Assembly: GCA_026998145.1 (NCBI GenBank) | Contig: JALTRC010000640.1 | Coordinates: 1-6,776, forward strand | Reading direction: 5' to 3' | Source: Gammaproteobacteria bacterium | GTDB taxonomy: Bacteria > Pseudomonadota > Gammaproteobacteria > SZUA-229 | Length of the DNA: 6,776 nucleotides | Shown here: one piece after another, positions 1-6,697 of the stretch | How positions within the stretch are numbered: position 1 is the stretch's first letter | How the letters are laid out: each line of letters begins with the position of its first letter | Made by a program: the position numbers and the translations under genes | The notes under the pieces: generated by a model | Database searches by the model: none | Told to the model about the DNA's origin: nothing | Seen by the model: the letters and a program-made list of their open reading frames with translations, nothing else

Positions 1-32
1 ACTAAAGCCAGAGATTTCAAGGGGATATTAAT

Positions 33-395
33 ATGGCAAATATTTTGGCAGTCGATGACTCATCTTCCATGCGGCAGATGGTGTCGTTTACCTTAAAAGG
101 AGCCGGGCATCAGGTGGTTGAAGCCTGTGACGGGCAGGATGCGTTGAATAAGGCCAAAACCCAGCAATTTGACCTGATTGTGACAGATGTGAATATGCCG
201 GTAATGGATGGCATTACCTTTATTCGCAATCTGCGAGCAGAACCTAATTATAAATTCACGCCCATGCTGATGTTGACCACTGAATCAGGCATGGATAAAA
301 AACAGGAAGGCAAGGCCGCTGGTGCTACTGGCTGGATTGTAAAGCCCTTTAACCCGGACCAGTTACTGAATACGGTGAAGAAAGTACTTGGCTAA
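33..395 (+). CDS. cheY: CheY single-domain response regulator
   Basis: This 120-residue protein is a stand-alone receiver domain with no output domain, the usual length for CheY. All catalytic positions are visible: the acidic pair D8/D9, the phosphoacceptor D52 in TDVNMP, the switch residue T82 in LTTES, and K104 in VKPF. It should accept phosphate from CheA H48, encoded next door, and carry the signal to a flagellar motor or another target. The position equivalent to E. coli Y106 is W101 (GWIVKPF). The start is fixed by AAGGGG at 19-24, eight bases before the ATG. cheA follows after 24 bp, so the two are probably co-transcribed. No CheZ phosphatase is seen nearby. The family call is secure; the downstream target cannot be told from this sequence. 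Confidence 0.96.
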   Translation: MANILAVDDSSSMRQMVSFTLKGAGHQVVEACDGQDALNKAKTQQFDLIVTDVNMPVMDGITFIRNLRAEPNYKFTPMLMLTTESGMDKKQEGKAAGATGWIVKPFNPDQLLNTVKKVLG

Positions 396-419
396 GATAT
401 TGATCAGGGAGCCATTTCA

Positions 420-2429
420 ATGAGTGTCGATCTAGAACAGTTTCACCAGGTGTTCTTTGAAGAAAGTTTCGAGGGGCTGGATATTATGGAATCCGGCCTG
501 ATGGAGCTGGATCTTGGCGATGCTGACAGTGAAGAAATTAACACTATTTTTCGTGCCGCTCACTCCATTAAGGGGGGGAGTGGCACTTTTGGTTTTACCG
601 AGATCGCCAGTTTTACCCATATCATGGAAACCCTGCTGGATGAAATGCGCGACGGCCGGCGGCAGGTTACCCGTGATGCCATAGATGCGCTGCTACATTC
701 GGTAGATGTATTGCGCATGATGATGAACAGTGTGCAGGATAATACCGACCTGGATCAGGCCAGAGTAGCAGAACAGATGGCTGAACTGGAAGCGATTCTG
801 GGTGGTGAATCTTCTGCCGGCGCATCCTCAACGGCATCAACCGAGCCGGCGACAGCCAGCAATAAAATATGTGGCTGGAATATCAGTTTCATACCCGATG
901 AAACCATGATGCAAACCGGTAATGATCCGTTGCGAATTCTTCGTGAGTTACAGGAGCTGGGTGAGGCCAGAATCACCACCAATACAGAAGCCCTGCCGGA
1001 ACTGGATAAGTTAAACCCTGAAAACTGTTATTTATCCTGGAATATTGAGCTATTAGGCGATATTTCCCGGGATTTAATTAACGATGTTTTTTTATGGGTG
1101 GAAGATGACTGTAAGCTAAAAGTTGAAGCGATTAATGAGCCGGCCGAACAGCCTGCAGAGACAGCGCTTAATGCTGAACCTGTTGCTGCTGAAGAGGCTC
1201 AGTCTGCCCCGGTAGAAAAAACCGAAAAGAAAGTGGTTAAAGAGAAAAAACCGGCTGCCTCAAGCTCGATACGGGTGGGTATAGACAAGATCGACGGTTT
1301 GATCAATATGGTGGGTGAGCTGGTTATTACCCAGTCCATGCTGAGTTTGCTGGGTGAGGATTTTTCATTAGAGAAACTGGAAAAACTACAGGATGGCCTC
1401 GGCCAGTTAGAGCGACATACCCGGGAATTGCAGGAAAGTGTGATGATGATTCGCATGTTGCCAATCAGCTTTTCCTTCAGCCGTTTTCCAAGACTGGTGC
1501 GGGATCTCAGTAGCCAGTTAGGCAAAAAAATTGAACTGAAAATGTCCGGTGAAAATACGGAAATTGATAAGACATTAATTGAAAAAATCGGCGATCCACT
1601 TGTTCATCTGGTGCGTAATAGCCTGGATCATGGGATTGAAATGCCGGAGGATCGTATTGCAGCCGGCAAGCCGGAAACCGGCACGATTAACCTGAATGCC
1701 TATCACAAGGGTGGCAATATCGTTATCGAGATAATCGATGATGGTAAGGGAATAGATGCCGATATTATTTTGCAAAAAGGCATTGAAAAAGGTCTGGTGC
1801 AGGAAGGCGCCAAAATGAGTAAAACGCAGATTCTGGATTTAATATTCCAGCCTGGTTTCTCAACAGCGGCAGAAATCACGGATGTATCGGGCCGCGGTGT
1901 CGGCATGGATGTGGTGCGTAAAAATATTATGAGCCTTGGTGGTGCCGTTGAAATTCAGTCAGAAGTGGGCAAAGGCAGCACTATTACTATTCGTTTACCC
2001 CTGACACTGGCCATACTGGATGGTCAAACGGTTAGTGTCGGTGATGAAACCTATATCATTCCGCTGATGTCGATTATTGAATCCATTCAGGTTAATTCCG
2101 AAATGATTAACAAGGTCGGTGGTCGCGGTGAAACATTCAGATTACGCGACGAATATATTCCTATTATCCGACTGAGTCAGGTGTTTAATATAGAAAATGC
2201 CAAAGCACAAAATCTGGAAGATGGTTTACTGGTTGTTGTAGAGGCCGATGGTAAACACTGTGGATTGTTTGTGGATGATTTACTGGGGCAACAACAGGTT
2301 GTTATTAAATCACTGGAACAGAATTACCAACGTGTTACAGGTGTTTCCGGCGCCACGATTTTAGGTGATGGTTCAGTGGCATTAATTCTTGATATGCCGG
2401 GTTTATTGCGTATGAGCGCGGGAAAATAA
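420..2429 (+). CDS. cheA: CheA chemotaxis sensor histidine kinase
   Basis: This is the central kinase of the array: it autophosphorylates using ATP and passes phosphate to CheY and, where present, CheB. At 669 residues it is close to E. coli CheA (about 654). Domains in order are: P1 HPt (about 1-130) with phospho-His H48 in AAHSIKGGSGTFGF; a Ser/Ala/Thr linker; a P2-type regulator-binding domain (about 148-238); an Ala/Glu/Lys-rich linker (239-282); P3 dimerisation (about 283-345); and the P4 kinase (about 350-530). In P4 the N box is N400 in HLVRNSLDHG, G1 is DDGKG at 440-444, the F box is around F476-F480, G2 is GRGVG at 491-495, and G3 lies around G517-G519. The CheW-like P5 domain covers about 534-665. 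No catalytic residue is missing. The start is supported by AGGGA at 406-410 and by the numbering match of H48 to E. coli. cheW follows after 11 bp. Confidence 0.97.
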   Translation: MSVDLEQFHQVFFEESFEGLDIMESGLMELDLGDADSEEINTIFRAAHSIKGGSGTFGFTEIASFTHIMETLLDEMRDGRRQVTRDAIDALLHSVDVLRMMMNSVQDNTDLDQARVAEQMAELEAILGGESSAGASSTASTEPATASNKICGWNISFIPDETMMQTGNDPLRILRELQELGEARITTNTEALPELDKLNPENCYLSWNIELLGDISRDLINDVFLWVEDDCKLKVEAINEPAEQPAETALNAEPVAAEEAQSAPVEKTEKKVVKEKKPAASSSIRVGIDKIDGLINMVGELVITQSMLSLLGEDFSLEKLEKLQDGLGQLERHTRELQESVMMIRMLPISFSFSRFPRLVRDLSSQLGKKIELKMSGENTEIDKTLIEKIGDPLVHLVRNSLDHGIEMPEDRIAAGKPETGTINLNAYHKGGNIVIEIIDDGKGIDADIILQKGIEKGLVQEGAKMSKTQILDLIFQPGFSTAAEITDVSGRGVGMDVVRKNIMSLGGAVEIQSEVGKGSTITIRLPLTLAILDGQTVSVGDETYIIPLMSIIESIQVNSEMINKVGGRGETFRLRDEYIPIIRLSQVFNIENAKAQNLEDGLLVVVEADGKHCGLFVDDLLGQQQVVIKSLEQNYQRVTGVSGATILGDGSVALILDMPGLLRMSAGK

Positions 2430-2440
2430 CAGGTATTAAA

Positions 2441-2965
2441 ATGGCTACACAGGCGCTTGTTGAAAATGAAACGAATGATAATGCTGAGTCTGATGCTGAA
2501 AGTCAGAATGAGTATCTCACTTTTTATCTTGCAGATGAAGAATACGGTGTTGATATTTTACGGGTTAAGGAGATTCGTGGATGGGAGCATGTTACCCGTA
2601 TACCCAACTCCCCTGATTATGTTAAAGGCGTGCTGAATTTACGAGGCGCTATTGTACCCATTATTGATTTAAGAATTCGTTGTAATCTGGAGCCCAAAGA
2701 CTATAACGAAATGACGGTCGTTGTTATTTTGTCAGTCGAAAATAATGTAAATGATAGTGAGCGTATTATGGGTGTGGTTGTTGATACTATTTCAGATGTG
2801 GTCAACGCCAATTTAAATGATATACAGAATACACCGGAGTTTGATTCATCAATCGAAATTGAATATATCGAAGGGCTGGCAACAGCAGGTGACAATATGT
2901 TGATGCTGGTTAATGTGGATAAGCTATTAAATATAGATGAAATTTCAGTAATCAGTAATGAATAA
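2441..2965 (+). CDS. cheW: CheW coupling protein, first copy
   Basis: This is a single CheW domain of 174 residues. It is an SH3-like adaptor that links receptor hairpin tips to CheA P5 in the membrane-associated array. The hallmark core is intact: YGVDILRV (35-42), EIRGWE (44-49), KGVLNLRG (62-69) with R68 matching E. coli R62, and VPIIDLRIR (72-80). The first 23 residues are an acidic, Asn/Glu/Ser-rich and probably disordered tail. The start is supported by AGGT at 2431-2434, six bases before the ATG and just after the cheA stop. A second, diverged cheW lies downstream of the receptor gene. Because this copy keeps the canonical R-G pair and sits next to cheA, it is the better candidate for the standard coupler; that division of labour is inferred. 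Confidence 0.96.
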   Translation: MATQALVENETNDNAESDAESQNEYLTFYLADEEYGVDILRVKEIRGWEHVTRIPNSPDYVKGVLNLRGAIVPIIDLRIRCNLEPKDYNEMTVVVILSVENNVNDSERIMGVVVDTISDVVNANLNDIQNTPEFDSSIEIEYIEGLATAGDNMLMLVNVDKLLNIDEISVISNE

Positions 2966-2966
2966 A

Positions 2967-2983
2967 AGGCTATACCTTAGCCT
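2967..2983 (+). other. Small inverted repeat between cheW-1 and the receptor gene
   Basis: AGGCTA (2967-2972) and TAGCCT (2978-2983) form a perfect 6-bp stem with a 5-base loop, starting two bases after the cheW-1 stop. No T-run follows, so it is not a standard intrinsic terminator. It could be a weak transcript-processing or stabilising hairpin, a protein site, or chance. It lies in the largest intergenic gap of the window (61 bp). Confidence 0.35.
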
Positions 2984-3013
2984 GTTAAATAAAATATCTA
3001 CCCCAGGATAAAC

Positions 3014-3019
3014 AAGGGA
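3014..3019 (+). promoter_or_regulatory. Ribosome binding site that fixes the receptor start
   Basis: AAGGGA lies seven bases before the ATG at 3027. The next in-frame Met is codon 14, just before the PAS domain, and has no comparable site. Using codon 1 also puts the predicted FAD-contact residues at 57, 58 and 60, the numbers recalled for E. coli Aer, which independently supports this start. Confidence 0.7.
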
Positions 3020-3026
3020 AAAAGAC

Positions 3027-5378
3027 ATGAAAATAAACGAACCAGTCACAAATAACGAAGAGCACATGAAAGATGGTGAGATACTGGTGTCGAGAACAAA
3101 TTTAAAAGGTTCTCTCACCTATTGTAATCAGAACTTCATTAACATGAGTGGTTTTAGTGCAGATGAATTGATTGGTCATAATCACAATGTGGTTCGTCAT
3201 CCCGATATGCCGCCAGAAGCGTTTGAAGATTTATGGAACAGCGTAAAAAATAATCGACCATGGCTGGGCTATGTAAAAAATCGTCGTAAAAATGGTGATT
3301 TTTACTGGGTCGAGGCAAATGTCGCACCGGTGACACGTAATGGTCAGGTGGTGGAGTACTTATCCGTTCGTTATAAGCCTGACCCGCAAAAAGTGCGTGA
3401 AGCAGAAAATTTATACCGTGATATACGTTCAGGAAAAGCAAAGCTGGGGGCCGTAAAGTTCTGGCAAAAACCCATTAAGTGGTGGCAGTCAATTAGCCTT
3501 AAAAATCGTGCACTCGGCTTGACAACGGGCCTGTTTTTACTGGCTGCGGCAAGTGCCTATGTTGATCTTCATGATGAGCTTCCTGAAGCCTGGAGCTTAT
3601 ATGCGCTGGGAGCAATGGTTCCTTTGTTGCTGCTTTTTGTGATGCAGATGTTTGATGTCATCAAGCAAATATCCGTTTCAACAGCCATGATGAGAAATCT
3701 GGCTGAAAATGATTATACCGATCAGGTTGAACTGCGTCGTGAGGATGAAGTGGGAGATATGCTCAGGGCGCTTAAAATTATGCAGATTAATATTTGCAAC
3801 AGCATGGATGAGGCAACGACAAAAGCTGATGAAGGGGCGCGTATTCAGCAGTCACTGGATAATGTGGGCAGCAGCGTGATGATTGCAGATACCAACTACA
3901 ATATTATTTATATTAATAAATCAGCACAAAAAATGTTTGATGATGCTGCTAATGATTTAAGGGAAGTCATTCCTGATCTCGATGTTTCTAAATTGCTGGG
4001 ATCCAATATCGACATCTTCCATAAAAATCCCGGCCATCAGCGAAGCCTGTTGGATAATCTTAATAGTACCTACTCTACAGAATTACCGATTGGTAAACGG
4101 ACAATGAAGATTACGGCTAATCCAGTGCTAAATGCTTCCGGTGTTCGTCAGGGAACGGTTGTTGAGTGGGAAGATCGTACCCTTGAAGTTGCTATTGAAA
4201 AAGAAGTTGAAGATATAGTTGCAGCTGCACAAAACGGTGATCTGGACAGGCGTATAGCAACAGAAGATAAAAAAGGTTTCTTCCTGCCATTAAGTGAAGG
4301 TATTAATAGTTTAATCAATACGGTTGCCAGTGCATTTGATGATGTGGCAGAAATAATGGAAGGGGTATCCCGAGGGGATTTGACTCGTAAGATTGAGAAA
4401 GATTATTCCGGTAAGTATGACGACGTGAAGAACAGTATCAATACCACCATTGATCGCCTTGAAAATGTGGTTGGAAAAATCACCGAAGCCAGTGAGTTTA
4501 TTCGAAACTCCAGTGAGGAAATTTCGGCTGGTAATAATAATTTATCTCAACGAGCCGAAGAACAGGCATCAACGCTGGAAGAAACAGCATCCAGTATGGA
4601 GGAGCTCACCAGTACGGTTAAAAATAACTCAGATAATGCGCAACAGGCTAACCAGCTGGCGGATACAGCAAGAAATACAGCTGAAAAAGGTGCTGCCGTT
4701 GTTGAAAATGCGGTTTCTGCAATGGATGAAATTACCAGTTCCAGTAACCAGATTGCAGAAATTATTGGTGTTATTGATGAGATCGCATTCCAGACTAATT
4801 TGCTGGCCTTAAATGCCTCCGTTGAGGCAGCAAGAGCGGGCGAACAGGGAAGAGGTTTTGCCGTGGTTGCAACGGAAGTGCGTAATCTGGCTCAGCGAAG
4901 TGCTACCGCTGCAAAAGAAATTAAAGACCTGATTTCAGATAGTGGTGAGAAGGTTGAAGTTGGTGGTCGTCTGGTAAAAGAGTCCGGTGAAACCCTGAAA
5001 GAAATTATGGAGGGGGTGAAAAAAGTCGGCGATATTGTTTCCGATATTGCAGCCGCTTCATTAGAGCAGGCTGCGGGTATCGAAGAGGTTAATCGAGCTG
5101 TTACTCAAATGGATGAAATTACTCAGCAAAATGCAGCGCTGGCTGAACAGGCGTCTGCATCCAGTGAATCAACCTTGAATCAATCAACACAGATGGCGCA
5201 GATTATCAGCTTCTTTAATACGCGAAGCTCAGGCGCCATCAACGTGGCTTCTGTTCAGTCAAGCGCGCCTCAACAGGTGCAATCAGCTGCGACAACATCA
5301 AATATGAATTCAGTATCAGAGCCTGTATCTTTTGAGTCAACTGGCAGTGATGCCGATGATGAATGGGAAGAGTTTTAA
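3027..5378 (+). CDS. Aer-like methyl-accepting chemoreceptor with two PAS domains
   Basis: This 783-residue receptor probably senses cytoplasmic redox or oxygen state and controls CheA. PAS1 (about 15-118) matches E. coli Aer closely, including NVVRHPDMP with R57, H58 and D60, W79, KNRRKNGDFYWV (84-95) and Y111, so FAD binding is likely. Two hydrophobic helices (about 161-179 and 189-208) are joined by only about nine residues, so there is no periplasmic sensor domain. HAMP1 spans about 208-260 (DEVG at 240-243). PAS2 (about 276-388) carries H332, H337 and W381. Two HAMP-like units follow (about 389-440 and 441-487). The signalling hairpin (about 490-730) aligns without gaps to E. coli Tsr, the 36-heptad class, with trimer contacts F588, E600 and R603 kept. 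Methylation-type sites are E512, E519, E526 and E707/Q708. A flexible Ser/Gln-rich tail ends in EWEEF. Adjacent genes encode CheW on both sides. E. coli Aer is shorter and lacks PAS2 and the pentapeptide, so the symbol aer is not used. Confidence 0.95.
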   Translation: MKINEPVTNNEEHMKDGEILVSRTNLKGSLTYCNQNFINMSGFSADELIGHNHNVVRHPDMPPEAFEDLWNSVKNNRPWLGYVKNRRKNGDFYWVEANVAPVTRNGQVVEYLSVRYKPDPQKVREAENLYRDIRSGKAKLGAVKFWQKPIKWWQSISLKNRALGLTTGLFLLAAASAYVDLHDELPEAWSLYALGAMVPLLLLFVMQMFDVIKQISVSTAMMRNLAENDYTDQVELRREDEVGDMLRALKIMQINICNSMDEATTKADEGARIQQSLDNVGSSVMIADTNYNIIYINKSAQKMFDDAANDLREVIPDLDVSKLLGSNIDIFHKNPGHQRSLLDNLNSTYSTELPIGKRTMKITANPVLNASGVRQGTVVEWEDRTLEVAIEKEVEDIVAAAQNGDLDRRIATEDKKGFFLPLSEGINSLINTVASAFDDVAEIMEGVSRGDLTRKIEKDYSGKYDDVKNSINTTIDRLENVVGKITEASEFIRNSSEEISAGNNNLSQRAEEQASTLEETASSMEELTSTVKNNSDNAQQANQLADTARNTAEKGAAVVENAVSAMDEITSSSNQIAEIIGVIDEIAFQTNLLALNASVEAARAGEQGRGFAVVATEVRNLAQRSATAAKEIKDLISDSGEKVEVGGRLVKESGETLKEIMEGVKKVGDIVSDIAAASLEQAAGIEEVNRAVTQMDEITQQNAALAEQASASSESTLNQSTQMAQIISFFNTRSSGAINVASVQSSAPQQVQSAATTSNMNSVSEPVSFESTGSDADDEWEEF

Positions 5379-5399
5379 AAGATGTGTATTCATATCTTT
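5378..5399 (+). other. AU-rich hairpin after the receptor gene
   Basis: AAAGATGTG (5378-5386) pairs with CATATCTTT (5391-5399) over nine positions, one of them G-T, around a TATT loop. The left arm begins on the last base of the receptor stop codon. The stem is AU-rich and no U-tract follows beyond the TTT in its own right arm (next bases AATAAAG), so it is at best a leaky terminator. It might partly uncouple cheW-2/parA expression from the upstream genes or mark a processing site; both ideas are inferred. Confidence 0.45.
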
Positions 5400-5419
5400 A
5401 ATAAAGCTGGAATTGAGTC

Positions 5420-5923
5420 ATGGTAAATACAGCAATAAGTGAAAATACGCAGCAGAATAGCATCCTGCAATTTCTCAGCTTTACCCTGGGTGATGATGAT
5501 TATGGGGTTGATATATTAAGAGTGCAGGAAATACGAGGCTGGGAAGAGGTGCGATCCATACCCAATACTCCAGAGTGTATTAAGGGAGTGCTTAATCTGC
5601 GCAATATAGTGGTACCCATTATTGACTTGCGTATTCGCTTTTTACAGGAAGAGGTCAAGTACGAACCGACAACTGTTATCGTGGTATTGTCAGTAGAGAA
5701 TGGTAATGTAAAAAGTACCATCGGTATTGTGGTTGATACGGTATCTGATGTGCTGGATGTTCAACAAAGTAATATAAAGGATGCACCAAATTTTGGTTCA
5801 AAAATAGATACCCGCTATATCAATGGTATGGTTTCCCTTGATGACCGTATGGTGATATTACTGGATACGGATAAACTGTTAAATCCTGAGGAAATGTCAG
5901 AGATTGAAAAGATGACCGGCTAG
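5420..5923 (+). CDS. cheW: CheW coupling protein, second diverged copy
   Basis: This is a second single-domain CheW of 167 residues. A hand alignment of residues 17-73 with residues 24-80 of the first copy gives 39 identities out of 57, including YGVDILRV, EIRGWE, KGVLNLR and VPIIDLRIR. The second half (after about residue 74) is clearly less similar. The key arginine is kept (R61, matching E. coli R62), but the following glycine is Asn (N62), and the VTR motif of the first copy reads VRS (44-46). These positions lie in or beside the receptor/CheA contact region of CheW, so partner preference may differ. Its ribosome site is weak (GGAA at 5409-5412). It sits between the receptor gene and parA, nine bases from the latter, so it could connect the array to the ParA system; that is inference. 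The family assignment is secure. Confidence 0.94.
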   Translation: MVNTAISENTQQNSILQFLSFTLGDDDYGVDILRVQEIRGWEEVRSIPNTPECIKGVLNLRNIVVPIIDLRIRFLQEEVKYEPTTVIVVLSVENGNVKSTIGIVVDTVSDVLDVQQSNIKDAPNFGSKIDTRYINGMVSLDDRMVILLDTDKLLNPEEMSEIEKMTG

Positions 5924-5926
5924 GGA
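5922..5926 (+). promoter_or_regulatory. Ribosome binding site of parA overlapping the cheW-2 stop
   Basis: AGGGA begins within the TAG stop of cheW-2 (5921-5923) and ends six bases before the parA ATG. This layout suggests translational coupling of cheW-2 and parA and supports the chosen parA start. Confidence 0.65.
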
Positions 5927-5932
5927 AGCAGG

Positions 5933-6697
5933 ATGTCTGAACATCGAATTATTGCTGTAATAAATCAGAAGGGTGGCGTTGGCAAAACAACCGTTAGCGC
6001 GAATCTGGTACATGGTCTGGCACTTAAAGGCTTTAATGTTTTAGCTATTGATCTAGACCCACAGGCGCAGCTTACTACCAGTTTGGGAGTGGATAATAGC
6101 GAGGTTAACGGGCTTGATGAGGTGCTGTTAAATCAGCGCGCTATATCTGACCTGTTCATTCCTGCAAGAGAAAATTTATACCTCGTTGCCGCAGGTTATG
6201 GTTTAGCTGATATTGAACACATAACAGAGGGTGGTGCATCCAGAGGCATGTTGCTTAGAAATGCACTGACAGAAGAAATTGAACATTATGACTATATCCT
6301 GATCGATTGCCCGCCATCCTCGGGTCTGTTAGTTGTTAATGCTATTTTCGCGAGTAAGGAAGTGTTAATCCCTATGACAGGGGATTTTCTGGCTTTGCAG
6401 GGTTTGTCCCATTTAATGGCAACATTAGGCAACTTTGAGCAGGCGCTGGGTAATCATATCAGGCAGATGATTGTGCTAAGTAAATTTCAGGCCAGGCGCT
6501 GTTTGTCCCAGGAGGTAAAAAATAAGCTTATACAGCATTTCCCTGGGAAATTATTGCAAACAGAAATTTCAGAGTCTGTGGCACTGGCGGAAAGCCCAAG
6601 TTTCGGCAAAACAATATTTGAATATAAGCCAAAAAGTAAATCGGCATTAGAATATAAAAAGCTTGTTGATGATGTAATTGATATGAGGGCGTATTAG
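5933..6697 (+). CDS. parA: ParA/Soj-family partitioning ATPase of the chemotaxis cluster
   Basis: This 254-residue protein is a complete deviant-Walker ATPase. The Walker A motif KGGVGKTT (13-20) has the signature lysine K13 and the P-loop lysine K18. Walker A' is IDLDPQAQ (39-46), and the Walker B region is ILIDCPPS (122-129) with D125. The C-terminal part has the usual ParA/Soj pattern (ESPSFGKTI, then YKPKS and ALEY). Length and motifs fit a chromosomal-type ParA without an N-terminal HTH. Known relatives encoded in chemotaxis operons (PpfA of Rhodobacter, ParC of Vibrio) position or segregate chemoreceptor arrays, and the tight linkage here to cheW-2 (9 bp) argues for the same role rather than plasmid partition. 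No parB or parS-like site is seen in the window. The next gene starts with no gap and may encode its partner. Confidence 0.93.
   Translation: MSEHRIIAVINQKGGVGKTTVSANLVHGLALKGFNVLAIDLDPQAQLTTSLGVDNSEVNGLDEVLLNQRAISDLFIPARENLYLVAAGYGLADIEHITEGGASRGMLLRNALTEEIEHYDYILIDCPPSSGLLVVNAIFASKEVLIPMTGDFLALQGLSHLMATLGNFEQALGNHIRQMIVLSKFQARRCLSQEVKNKLIQHFPGKLLQTEISESVALAESPSFGKTIFEYKPKSKSALEYKKLVDDVIDMRAY
6685..6689 (+). promoter_or_regulatory. Ribosome binding site inside parA for the next gene
   Basis: GAGGG lies within the last codons of parA, eight bases before the ATG at 6698, which directly follows the parA TAG. This supports the downstream start and suggests coupled translation of the two products. 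Confidence 0.6.

Noticed and set aside
1..32. Possible end of an upstream gene (TAA at 3-5) or cheY promoter
   Set aside because: Only 32 bases are available; beyond the cheY ribosome site nothing can be supported.
572..578. Run of seven G just after the phospho-His codon of cheA, with similar 7-base T and A runs at 1087-1093 and 1524-1530, considered as phase-variation sites
   Set aside because: The frame is intact through all three, the runs are short for slippage switching, and the G run simply encodes the conserved Lys-Gly-Gly.
1199..1525. Antisense open frame of about 108 codons within cheA
   Set aside because: It lies fully opposite a strongly conserved cheA region (linker and P3), has no ribosome site evidence and no recognisable protein features; it is a coding shadow.
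2990..2995. TAAAAT as a possible sigma-70 -10 element
   Set aside because: No -35-like sequence lies at the proper distance (AGGCTA is found there); AT-rich intergenic sequence explains it.
2986..3011. Possible sigma-28 (flagellar) promoter before the receptor gene: TAAA, 14 bases, then CAGGATAA
   Set aside because: Only five of eight -10 bases match, the spacing is one short, and transcription would start inside the ribosome binding site.
3154..3441. Antisense open frame of about 95 codons within the receptor gene
   Set aside because: It is opposite the conserved PAS1 sequence and shows no domain or start signal of its own.
4450..4812. Same-strand open frame of 120 codons in another phase within the receptor gene
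   Set aside because: The overlapping frame encodes the highly conserved signalling hairpin; the alternative product is Lys/Gln/Leu-rich with no recognisable motif, as expected from shifted coiled-coil codons.
5933..6697. Plasmid or chromosome partition locus
   Set aside because: There is no parB gene or parS-like repeat in the window, and the gene is embedded between cheW-2 and a coupled small gene in a chemotaxis operon.
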